Positions 1 through 12,300 of a stretch of 25,146 nt of DNA are shown here, one piece after another. Position 1 is the stretch's first letter. Each line of letters opens with the position of its first letter. Location: positions 241,706 through 266,851 of the forward strand of contig NW_003116448.1 of NCBI RefSeq assembly GCF_000003605.2, given 5' to 3'. This DNA comes from Saccoglossus kowalevskii (taxonomy: Eukaryota; Hemichordata; Enteropneusta; Harrimaniidae). The notes below the pieces were generated by a model. That model saw only the letters and a program-made list of their open reading frames with translations, did not search any database and was not told the DNA's origin. Both the position numbers and the translations under genes were made by a program.

Positions 1-187
1 ATGCTCATGCTCAGACAAATGTCTTCAATTTCTAATTTTCTGTCAAGATGTTAATTCACCACATACTGTAAACCGCTTTATTTTTGTACGAGACAAATGT
101 TCGAGAATTATATCATATTGAAATGGTTTATAGGATGTAAAAAATGTTCACTGTCAAAACTACAATACCGGTAATATGTTTACTTAC
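1..187 (-). other. Start of TRPM intron after exon 13
   Basis: This is the 5' part of the intron following exon 13, whose donor GTAAGT is at 187-182. It contains one TACCGGTA palindrome (166-173). I see no exon in it. Confidence 0.85.
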
Positions 188-343
188 ATCCATCTCCATT
201 GCATCATGTAGAGATGTTTTGTCGGCTGTTTCTTGCAAATCCTGATAATGTTCCTCTATCGTCTGTGGCATCAACTGTAACTCTTCTTTACTCTTAAACT
301 CTAATGCTAGTATGGATGGGGGTAACAGTATTCCAAGTATTAC
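188..343 (-). CDS. TRPM: TRPM exon 13 (pre-S1 segment)
   Basis: This exon encodes residues 658-709 (52 codons). The acceptor is CTATCTAG/GTAATAC and the donor GAT/GTAAGT. It reads [20 protein letters not shown], then a polar stretch with [17 protein letters not shown] and HDAMEMD. In family members this hydrophobic stretch (VI-x-x-IL-x-PP-x-IL) is a cytosolic segment a short way before transmembrane helix S1. S1 itself is not in the window. Confidence 0.93.
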
Positions 344-3300
344 CTAGATAGACAAAAGAAAGTATTATTTTAACCGTATTTGCTCTATTAGAAAAGCATC
401 TAAATAGAAGTCAACATGGCTCTGGATCCACAATGTCAGAATTGGGAATATTTACTATTCGCATGCTGGCTGCCCAGTCATCTTCATGCTAGTACAAAAT
501 GAGGTGAATACACAGCAAATTGACATGCACTGTTTTAAACCAAACACAAATAATGATAACCAACATGATTTACACTTACTAGTAATTGATTATTTTGGCA
601 CAACTTGGTTAATTCTTGCATATAGAAAATCAAAGTTATACATGTAGCTGATGTACACATGCATATTCCTGTATTAAGGCATCCACCTCATTTTGCTATA
701 GCAGAACCTATGGCAGTATTTTAGTAGGTAGCTGGCAAGCATATGGAAATACCGCCCACTCTGACAACTCCAGGGTTTGTATGCTAGATCATTATAGACT
801 AACTTATTTGTGTTCTGAGAAACATTATATACCCCGGTAGTATCAAAAGTATCAAACACTTTGAAAGAAACATGTTAAATATACTTTGACATTATTTTCT
901 TTTAGTTTAGGTGACAAATAGAAGAACCACAGAACAAGCCATCATAAAAATACTGGATTAGATAAAGATATATAATATACCAGTTTCAATCAAATAATTT
1001 TTGCTCTGAAAAGCAAAGTGTACATGAACAGGCAGTGGCAGCCAATATTGTTAACAGTTCTCACTCTCTGCATAGCAGACCTATATATACTAGGATACCA
1101 CAGGAATACAGCAACAGCATTTGTAAAGGCAGTATGGGATCGCATCAACTGATGTGTAAAAAAGCTCAATAATATCCTGCACTGCTGTATTAGTGCCTGA
1201 GTGCATAGGATTGTGGTGAGTCTGTTCCTGCTAGTAGGTATCATTTAGTGAGAGATAACTGCCAGCCTAAGCGTTCATGAGATGCAATCTGTTAGAATGT
1301 TTGCACTCAGCAACAAAACCGGATTTTCCGATGTCAACAAAGGCAAAGGTTTGAATTGGATGCCAGTAATTTGAAAGTGTTCAATGTTGGTGATGTACAG
1401 TAAGTTTAATTATTTCAAATGCTGAAAAAAAAAAACTGAATCCGATTTATTTTGTTCCAAATTTCCAAGCTACTCCATAAAACACAGAATGGCCAAAAAA
1501 AATAATTACCAAAAAATTGTCCTTGGCAGAAAAAAATAATTAACGAGAATATAAAACTACATGTACATGACATGCATAGTCACAGCTCTCCTACCTTAAT
1601 GAAAGTGTTTTTTCTCATTTGCAGTCCACCCATCCACATGTCATTGAGCAGAGCTTGGCAACATGGATGTGCTATGAATTCTTTGTGATTGGCAGAGACG
1701 GCTAAACTGAGACAAGTCAACAAACTCCAATTCTTCAACTCATAAGTCAGTAATTGCTGTGTCTGTATCGTATCAACATGGTAACATTGATCTAATAATT
1801 CCAACGACAGCGTTTGGAACTCACTGATCAAGAAAGATGAAAAAAATAAATAATTGGGACTAGTGAATTTGTATTTTGTGGGCTTCAGCAAACCCTTTCC
1901 TAGTCGCCCACGATTAATTGCATAATTTTAAACTAATGGCTTTACCAATACAAACCAAGAATTAGTTTGGTATCCACGAAGGCTTAGAAAGAAATTCTGT
2001 GTGCTGAGGAATCAAATCAAATAGGGATAGGAAATATTTAAAATTAATTACAAATTTAAAATTACAATAGAAGCTTGTATAAATGTTAAAGCTAGGCTCT
2101 CAGATGGTTACAGTAAGCCAGTTGATAATGATTACAGAAAACTCAAATGATAGTAGAAGGAATAAATTGGATTTTATATAGATTTTATATATAAGGTTTT
2201 TTAAAATTTTTATGCAAATTAGGTGATCAATAAATACTAATTTCAACCCCAATTTACCCTTCAAGAGCACTCATTAGTACCAAGTTGAGTGGTTCTTGAG
2301 ACTGATATCTGTTGAATAGCTAAAAATTATGCATTAATTATGTGAAGTCGGTAATTAATATGCACAAGTAATTAATCTGCACAGATTGTGGCTAAGAAAA
2401 AAATAAGGTCTGTGGATTATCCCAGAGCACCTATACATGAATGTACGCACCATTGGATTATGTGACTTTTGTGATATCTGCAGAAAAGCTTAAAATTAGG
2501 TATTTGAAATGCAAGAATTTAAATAAATAAACAATAAAGTCTGAGGTTTAACCATGTACACCTAAAAATTCATTAAAATCTGATAAGTGTTTATCTGATG
2601 TTCAATTATATATAAAGAGGCCTGTAAATTTGACAATTCAAAAAAAAAAACTACATAAATAAAATTCCGACACTAACACTGTGTAAACGAGTCTGAGTAA
2701 TGGAATGAAAGTAGATCACTTACAGATATTGTATTTAAAATGAAACAAAGTCTTTTCAACTTTCCTAAGGTGATGCCAACAATCATGATTTATTTACAGT
2801 ACAGGAAGGATCAAAGGTCAATAAAGTTGAAATTATCAGATCTGTGCATTGTTATTATCATAACACGTCTTTGCATACCTGGAGTATCCTCTTAGCTCCT
2901 GTGCAGTGTCTGATTCTATATCGATTTGTTCTGCATCACGTGCCATTGCTTTGTACAGTTTACTTGCTGCAAGCGCTTTGGCTAATGCTTCTTCACCTTG
3001 CTGCCACATGAATAACGCCATTTTATGTCTTTTCATGAGCACCGCCCAGACCATCAGCTCATGGAAGGGATAGGTGAAAGTTTCGGTTTTTCGATTTACT
3101 GTTGAATCGTCCATGTCAGCCATAGAGATGCCTGATACAGTTTTCTGTTTAAAAAAACATAAGAATAAAATTGGAGTATATATAAAGTATCATTATACAT
3201 TTGTCACTGTAACACTATAAGTTATAGCGTACCGTAATTTTGCGGTATTGCACTCGGTATTTGCATCCTACCATATTAGGAAATACGAATTCCAAATATG

Positions 3301-6300
3301 GAATGATTACGCGCGTAAGCAATCTCTAATAATAAAAACAAACATGGCTGCCACCGAGGTTTGACCGGACTCCATACAAAGAAAGTCGCTGATTCTGTTC
3401 TAAAGTTTTTGGATTTCAGCGTTCTCATGATGTATCATTGGGAGGAAAAGATGTATAATAATAAGGTTATTACGAGGATACCGCAAACTATGCACTCACT
3501 GACAGACAGTACACTGTTGGATCGATCTCTGCTACGCATCGGTCCATACTCCCGCTGTACTGTCTTCGTACATATTTTTCGTTATCCTTTAAAATGACCT
3601 CATATTATACATATATTGAGGTGTACAAATCAGGACATACCACCTCATTGCTTGCTTCTACCAAGGAGGTATGCTACTTTTAACCGATGTAGTAATATCA
3701 GATTTGTTCTTGCATATGATCGATACATTTTGAAATAAGAACAGAAGTAAAAATTTGTGTTGCTAAATTTGAATCTTTTTATTCTTGGTGATTATAGTGA
3801 AGATCTTTCACCAAATAATTTTGAACATTTTTTCATAAATTTCAGCCAAGACCTGTAGGCAATGGAAACTGATATTTATTATAGTGTTTAAGCAGTATAC
3901 CTGCATTCAATATCAAACTGTCCTACCGGTACATACATCATTGAATCAGTTCTACAAGATGCTCACTGATTCGATGATTCACCTCTACTAATAGCCATGC
4001 TTTGTGAATAAGCCAATCATCAATGGCCTTTCATGCAATACCTGTCTCTCAGTCTAAACTAAAGATTAAAAGTGCACTTTGGGGTTGACCATTAGAAAAT
4101 CTGGAAGGGGAAGAAAGTAGAAAAATTTTGCTAAATATTTTTTCTCTCACTTAGTTTCAGGCCACTAAAGATCTTTCAAAGTATTGATTTTTTCTATTTT
4201 TTGTGCAGATTTTTTTTTTAATCAATCCCCCATAGATTTCAATGGTCAATCCCTTATATTTAGTAATAAAGTTGTTCACGATTGGTTAAAATTGGTGCAT
4301 ATATATAAAAACAACATATTAGGCAAACTGTGATTCAAGACTGGGTTATTCTATTTAAACTCAGGAGCTGAAATGTACACATCAAGACACAACATTCTTA
4401 ACACAAACCTTAAGATTAGCAAAATTTGATCTTGGTATCTTCTAAGGAAACAAAAAAAAAATAAGAACTAAACTACAGGTAGGTTATGAAAAGAAAATGA
4501 GGGACTTTTTCAAAAAATAAAATAAAAGAAAGAATTCAAAATTTTAGTGAATTTAGCCAAAGTGGTGTTATCATTTTCATGCTGAATTAAGATAATTTGT
4601 AGTTTTTATGTTTCTCAGATCAATGTACAAAGCTGAATTATCTCCGGTAACCCTTTGAGCACCACTGTCAACTTTTGGCACCAGCAACAAAATCATTAGG
4701 TAGAGTCTGTTCCTCCCCACATGAAATGTTGATAAGAATTGACAAATCTTAACATAAAAGCAATATCAGATACTGTCTGTATGGAACAAAAATTATGATG
4801 ACATGAAATTTACTCTTCATGAAATTCCCTACAATGTTTGTGATAAAATGCTTACCCTGAGTGGTGTTCGTATTGTATTCTGATAAACCATTTTAAACTT
4901 CTTTCTAGTATACAAAGATCGATAAGCACCACCCATAAGCTGTTCCATCACCATGCCGATATCAATCAAAGTATATCGCTGGCTATTGTGATTATTCTAC
5001 AGAAAAACAAAACAGATAGTTATTAGAATGGATGTGGCCAACCAGTAAAATCAAAGAAATCTTAGAAAGAAGTTCGATGTGCTGGGAGTATTGGAGACAC
5101 ATTAAAATTAATTTCAAAATTTAAGATTAGTCTTTCAAACAAAAAGCTTGGCAACTAAAATTTGTCTGCTATTTGAGATGCACAATATGATCCACATTAT
5201 TAAAGTTCATAATACTTACAGAAAATACATTGATTTTACAACTGTGGTTTTCAGTCTAATTTATTCCAGAGCACCTCTACCACAAGTTCAATTTAAATTT
5301 GGCTAATAATAATTGGGTAATCAATATGCATGTTTTTCAACAAATGAATTATTATGCATAGATTTAGGTATGTGTATTGGTCCATGGTGCATATGTACCA
5401 AGTTTCATTATAATGTGATGATTAATCCTAAAAAAAAAATTGGTGGAAAGCTGGAAAGAAAATGATTATGCAAATTAGGTAATAAATCCAAAACTAATTA
5501 GATAATTGCATTGTCTTTGAGTATATATGTACCAAAATTCATTGAAATAAGATGATATAAAGTATTTGAGATATTGGTACTTGACATGCACAGATTTTAA
5601 TGAAAATCTAATAAGGTCTGCACAATGCCACAGACCATCTATGAACCAAGTTTCAGTGAAATGTGATTAGAACCAAAAAATTATGAATTATTACGCAAAT
5701 TATGTAATTAATATGAACTGATTTAAACCCAAAACTGAGCAGGTCTGTGCATTGGCTTAGAGCATCTATGTACCAAGTTTCATTGAAATGAAACAAGTCA
5801 TTGTTAATGACACAGTCCCCGTCCAAAATTTTGTGATCTGACATATCAATTTGATGCTGATGAAGTCATTGAGATTAGATTGAAACCATTAATAGGAGAT
5901 GGATTTGTAAAAAGTTATGATTTAGTGCTTTTACACGAGAATTGGACATTGGGAAGTCATATTGAATCAAATTACAAAAATAATGTTCATGTTGATGTAT
6001 CTATTGGTATACTGTCTTCGTACAAAATTTAAACAGAAATGTTCATTGTATTCATGGGAAAGTAGGCATGGGTATCATGAAAAACACCAGTCAGCCATAT
6101 TAGTTTGAATCACAGAAAAAATATGACATGCAACTATAACCCAATATGTATGATCATCATACCAACTTTGATCCAAATTGGCCTAGTCATCTCTGAGAAA
6201 CGGCTCCGAACGGAGACTAATAATTAGTACTTGAGATATTAGAGTGAAAGCCGAAAATTGGCTAATTATGCAAATTAGATAATTAATATTGACAGATTTT

Positions 6301-9300
6301 AATCCAAAATTAATCAGGCATTGTGCAATATGTGCATTGTCCTAGAGCATCTTTGTATCAAGTTTCATCAAAATCCAATAAGTGGTTCTTTAGATATCAT
6401 TTGAACAGTCAAGGATCAACAGCTAAAAATTAGCTAATTATCATGCAAATTAGGTAATTAATATGCAAGGATTTTAACCAAAACCTAATCAAATCTGTGC
6501 ATTATCCCAAAGCATCTGTGCATCAAGTTTCATCAAAAACCAACATATGGTTCTTAAGATATTAATGGAACGGACAGACACACAGACACAATAATTGCCA
6601 CGATTTTGCATAAATACATATGCATACGTGTCACTTGATGTATGAAGCATTGTGTGAAGTTTGAACATAAACTGTCAAGTCATGTCGGAGATATGGCTCT
6701 CTATGAAATAGTGTTTATTAAAACAAAATGGCCTCCAGTTTGCCACTTTTTAATGATCTAAAAACCAAAATGACATGCATTATGTACAATGTATTTACAC
6801 ACAATCCAAATCCAGTACTGGAATGACCTTGTCTAAACAGGGACTAAAGGTCAAGAATTGCCTGAGAAATAGTTAATGGCATGTTCAAGCAATGAAAACA
6901 AAAAAGGGAAAACCAATTAATGACTTGTCATTGTCCAACTTTGAACCAAATCGACCCTTGGCGTGTTAAGAAATGATGTTAAATAAATGTACAGAACCCA
7001 AAACATAATACCCTGTTTTGGATTACATCATATAATGTGTTTATCAAGATGCAACATAGGAAAAAAATAATTTAAATATACTCAAAACACTCCACATTAT
7101 CCAAATTGTCTTTTTAACATAGAACGTAAACCGCTTTAATCTCACAAGAGACAACAGCGGAAATGTGAGTGTAGCAATTAACATATCACTGGAGTTTTAA
7201 AGACACAAGAGTTACACTGACCTTTGACCACATAAACAACATTAAATCATCAAATAATGAACATTCCAGGCAGTTGAAATTAAATGGTGTACACAAGTTG
7301 AATTTCAAACAACGCTGTAAACGCCTTACCTTTTTTATGTCCCTAGCAAGATAATGCAAAGTGCTATGTAAATCAACCTGCAATTGAAAAATAAATCAAG
7401 AGCATAACTCTTGCAGACTTGTATCCATGATCTATTTGTATAAAACAGCACCCTCTAGTGGCAGAGAAGGCAATAATATACTGTGGAATATTTACTTTAA
7501 TAGCTTGAATTTTGTCTTCACAAATAATATAAAATTATCAAATCACAAGCAACAAAAATTAAACTGTTTACAGTTTGCAGAAAACAATTCAATACGTCCA
7601 TATCATCAAAATGATAAATGCTACCATGATATATAAAAACATATTAAAACACACAAAAGCACAATTTTATTGAAAAGTGTTACTCAATATTTTAATACTG
7701 TCTTAATACAGTAAGTAATTTTGTATATTGAAGAGATAAAAAATAACAGCAAAATTAAAGCTCCTTAAATAGTTGGAACGTTATCCACACATATGTACAT
7801 GTAGATATTGAGTTACAACTGTAATCAGTATTTCATTAATCAATTTTTAATATCAAGGGGGAAGAAAATGTCTCAATACACACTCACGATATTATAAAGG
7901 TCCTCTAATCTGGAAAATGTCAGGAATTTCTGAATATTAACTCCATTATCCATTAATAATTTAACAAATTCCACTCGATCGTAGGTAAGAGCATCCATCA
8001 TCACTTGCTCCAAGGCTCCTTCCTGCAAGGACAAATATTTCATTTGATTTCAATAATAGGGTAGACATAACTTGAAATGTATATCCCAGTTACAGGCCTA
8101 CAGGCTTATCATTGTAATTACTATAATAGCATATTAAAGTGAGATAACCATCTAAATATGGTGATTTGAAATCAATTTCCTGTCAAAAGATATTCAAGGC
8201 AAAATATCAGTTCTCAAATGAGCAGTATAAGTGTACTGAAAAACGCTGGATTTTTTTCTAAGTGTGTAGAAATGGTTAAAGATTTTACAGTAATTTATGA
8301 ATATATATCGTCAAAATCACATCTGACATAAGTTTATTATTGCGTCAAACATAAGATTAATAGATGGGCAGGGGTTCTATGACCCCCCCCCCCCCTCACA
8401 CACACACACAGGTTAGTTGTATAACTATCCAAGTAACACTATTATATTATATATATTTTTTTTTGGAAATTTTTTTTTAACTTTTACAATAAATATACTA
8501 AATATATATAAATATACATTTAGAAACATATATTTTCATTTCTTTTGTGTGATCCTACATCCTGAAAAAAACACATTGAAGTCTGGCAAAATATTACACA
8601 AAAATATTAATTTTTGGATAATGTAATTAAGTATAGGTCCAATATAACAATGATGTAAAGAGCAAATACGGTATTGTATAATGTCATACATAATTATATA
8701 CAATGTCTTACAGGCCATTCTACACCATAGACGAACACTTGTTTTTTGGCAATGTCTTCTCTGTCCCAGGCTAACGACAACGACAGCTGGTCCAAAGGAG
8801 ATGCATTCTGAGATTTCAACAAGGCAGTCAAGATTGACAGATCGATGTCTTCAGACTCATCATCATCCATGCGAAAAACAGTAATCTATCAAATGGAACA
8901 ATGATTTGAAAGATCATGGAATGCAGTAATTTATAGAATGTGGTAATCTAGTAAATCAAATGATATTAAACGCAAGGAACGCATTAACATTTTCAAAAGA
9001 AATTGCCTGCACATTTCTCTTATACTTGTGTATTTTTCAATATTTTTGGAAATGAACTCTAATTTTGGACAAAGCAGACAAAATTTGAGTCAATCTTCAG
9101 TTCTTACTCAAAAGATTTTATTATTTTTGTTCCAATCTTTTAACAGAAAAGTGCAGACTATAAACGAAACTATTTTGTAAAATTGTGATGAAAAGAGGGA
9201 ACTGGCGGTGAAAAGATTAACCTTTACAGACTGGAACCCTGTAATAAGAGTTTACACAATATAAAAGACCATGTTAGGTTTGCTTCCAATAAATGTACAT

Positions 9301-12300
9301 CACATTCAATATCAACAAGCATGCAATCACAGAGAGTTGAGGGAATGAAAACAGTGATGACAACCCCTTCCCCCTCAAAATCTCAAAAAATCTCAATAAT
9401 ATTAGAGCTACGTCAAAACATATGAATTCAGACCATCAAAGGTTTCATAATCTCACTTCTCAAGTAGACTAGAGTTTTTACATAACCGCATTCAATTCTA
9501 CAAATGTAATACAAAACAAGACATAAACCAGGGTTTTATGTTACCACATAAGCTTCCATTAAAACAATATGTTACTACAAGAAGAGACAGACAGTCAGGT
9601 GCATGCAGCCAATTATTTTCATAAATAGCTCTACTTTGTCTCTAGCGATGGATTTAGAGCTCAGAGCAGTTCTTTAGTATTGCACACTGGCATTTTCTAA
9701 TAGCCACAATCACTAGCTACAGTTTCTAATGGTAAATCAGATTTCTTGCTGGTTTGTTTATTATTATTCAAATCATCCAATGAATCAAGGTTACTAATTT
9801 CAACAGATAAATCCAAAATAGTTTGTGAATTTAATACTTATTTCAAACCTGTGTGTGACCATGTATACAAAAACCACCTGCCTATAGTGAAAAATGTTAT
9901 GCAGTCCCAAGGCATAACACATATGAGCAGCCTGTATAAAAAGACCATCTGTCCTATGTGACTACTCATTCAGCAAATACTTTTGAAGATTTGCCTTTGT
10001 TTAGAGGCAAAAATACTATTAAAGTAGCTTTCTTGAGTCAAACAAATTTGATTTTTATCAATTAAAATAAATGTGTTATTGTTGCAACCATACTATCTTA
10101 TTATTTTCTGGACAAATAAAAAATAATAATCAAACCTCTAAATAAAGATCGTCTCTTGGGTGGTCGCTATACACAGGTTTGACTGTATATACCACATTCT
10201 TATGAATTAACCAAAAAAAAAGAAACATGCCAATATTTTCAGAGTAAAATATTTACAATAACAATTGTTCTATATAATGCCTAACTACCGGTAAAGCTTT
10301 AAGAAAACAAATTTGAAATATTCCAAAATGGAAAACTAATTTACCATTTGATTTTTCCCACACGAACAACTCATTCAAAGCAAAACCTTACACCCACCCA
10401 GTGAAATAGGTCATTCCACTAGAGCTGGTGTAAGAACAATACTATAGCATGAGAGAAAAGTTGCTAACAATTTACAAAAACTTAAGTTTCCAGGAAAAAT
10501 GGAGGAAGAGTACTCAGTTATTGGGAAAAAACTTGAATCAACAGACTTACCAGATCTCTTCTTCTTATGCATAGCATTAATTCCACAAATAATTTCTCTG
10601 CTTGGTCCCGAGTAAAACTAAAAGTCTGCTGAATTGTTACTAACAGTTGATCTCTTAAAGTTTCCAACATTGTTCTAGATACAGAAATGTACAAAAAATG
10701 ATGGTAATATCATTTAAAATAGTATATATGTTGAATATATTTTCATTCACAGATTTTTAATATTGTTGGCGTTCAATGGCTGTTTCCCCAAACCATTCCT
10801 ATTTTACAAATTCAGTTGCTAAAATGTTGACTCATTAATATTCAAATTAGATCATTGATCTGCAAGAACATAGCGTCCTTTTATTTTACAACTAAACTCA
10901 TCTTGTTCACCCAACCCATCTTCCATGCATATTTATGTACAAGGCATTGGGTTTTCAAGCTCTACCAAACTTTGTTTTTTTGTTTTTTTTTAACATAAAC
11001 TCATTCCTCTTCACTTACCCATCATCCCCTGCATATTTATGTACAAAAGCAATGAGGTCTGCAGCTCTACCACTACCATCACAAACAACAATGGGTATTG
11101 GTGGCATATCAGTTACCATGGTAAGTATTGAACGAATTGTGTTTGGACCACCTTCCACTACCACGCATACAACAGGCACACAACGACGACTACCTATAAC
11201 AAAATTTTAGGTTATACAATTTAAACAATCCAATTGTCAATATTTTTTCACCAACTTGACAACTATTTTGCAGCTGTTATTCAAGAATATATGAGTGATC
11301 ATAATATTTATTTCTATAGACCAAAATTTTAAAGTAGAAATCTGTACTCACGAGAACTAATTCTTTGTTTTGATATGTATTTTTCTAAGTGTCTACGAAG
11401 CTTGATTTCAGCCCCATAACATCCAGCAGTACCGTTATCTACCAGTAGAAAGTGAGTGTGACTACTATTCAATATTGCTCCCTTAGATGTTGGACATGGT
11501 ACTGTGTAGTAAGGTTTTACAGCCTGCAAAAAAAAAGATAGAAAAACTTAATTTTTCTCCCATGATGCATTGTCACATGATCAGTTGATTCAAAATTCTG
11601 AAGCAGCTCTAGGGCACTAATGTACTGTATAGACAAATGCATGTATATCAGGAGTCCTTGGCTGTTATCGATCAATTCAAGCAAAAACTCCAACAGGTGT
11701 GACGGAAGACCAACAACACAGAATTCACACATGAAGAAAAAATACATCTTTCTACATCCCTTTATCTTTAAATATATTACACTCCATTTGTTCAACACAC
11801 ATGACAGATTCAATCAGTGATCATCAGAAACGCCTCAATTCATTCATAACCAAGGGCAATTTTGCTTTCATTTAAATCAACCATACTGTGTCTAATTATA
11901 AAAAACATCCTTATTTGTTATAATGGAGAGTGTACTTACATCTCTTCCTAGAAGGTTATCTCTATTTAAAAGTACTCCCCATGGAGCGATTCCTATGGTG
12001 ACGGTTCTTCCACGCATTCTTACAGATCGATTGTTGAGCGAGTCCCCGACATGAACAGTGACACCTATGTGTTAAAAAAAAATTAATAACTTAATAAAAA
12101 TTATTCAATACAGATGGGTTATACCATAAAACGTGCAATGAATTATTGAGTAGGAGAAATCAGAAAACTCATATTTGATATTTTGGTGGTTTTTGAGAGC
12201 GCACATTTACAAGTAATAATAACCATCTTCACAGTTGCACTTGCTTCCCTATTTAGAAATGGTACAATCTAGTCTGTTATTAGAAACATGGGTCAAACCA

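Larger units (their letters stand above)
4997..7329 (-). other. TRPM intron 9
   Basis: This 2333-bp intron holds dispersed-repeat copies R2 and R3. From about 6600 to 6990 it holds further non-coding sequence with phrases typical of old repeats (GGAGATATGGCTC, TTTGAACCAAATCGACC). I see no exon-like segment. Confidence 0.8.

Noticed and set aside
3066-3123. ATG at 3123 as a start codon for a separate short protein
   Set aside because: The frame is open upstream to a good acceptor at 3145 and continues the TRPM product from exon 10, so the ATG is internal.
3361-3597. Plus-strand open frame of 78 codons, just right of CAAACATGGCTGCCACC
   Set aside because: It begins with a non-ATG codon. The nearby ATG with a good context stops after six codons. 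There is no homology and it sits inside a TRPM intron.
6086-6150. Possible C/D-box snoRNA on the minus strand (ATGATGA near 6147, CTGA near 6091)
   Set aside because: No terminal stem forms between the flanks, the sequence around it looks like a repeat, and no rRNA-complementary guide could be recognised.
10935-11210. Plus-strand 91-codon open frame
   Set aside because: This is the antisense shadow of exon 5 and its decayed duplicate.
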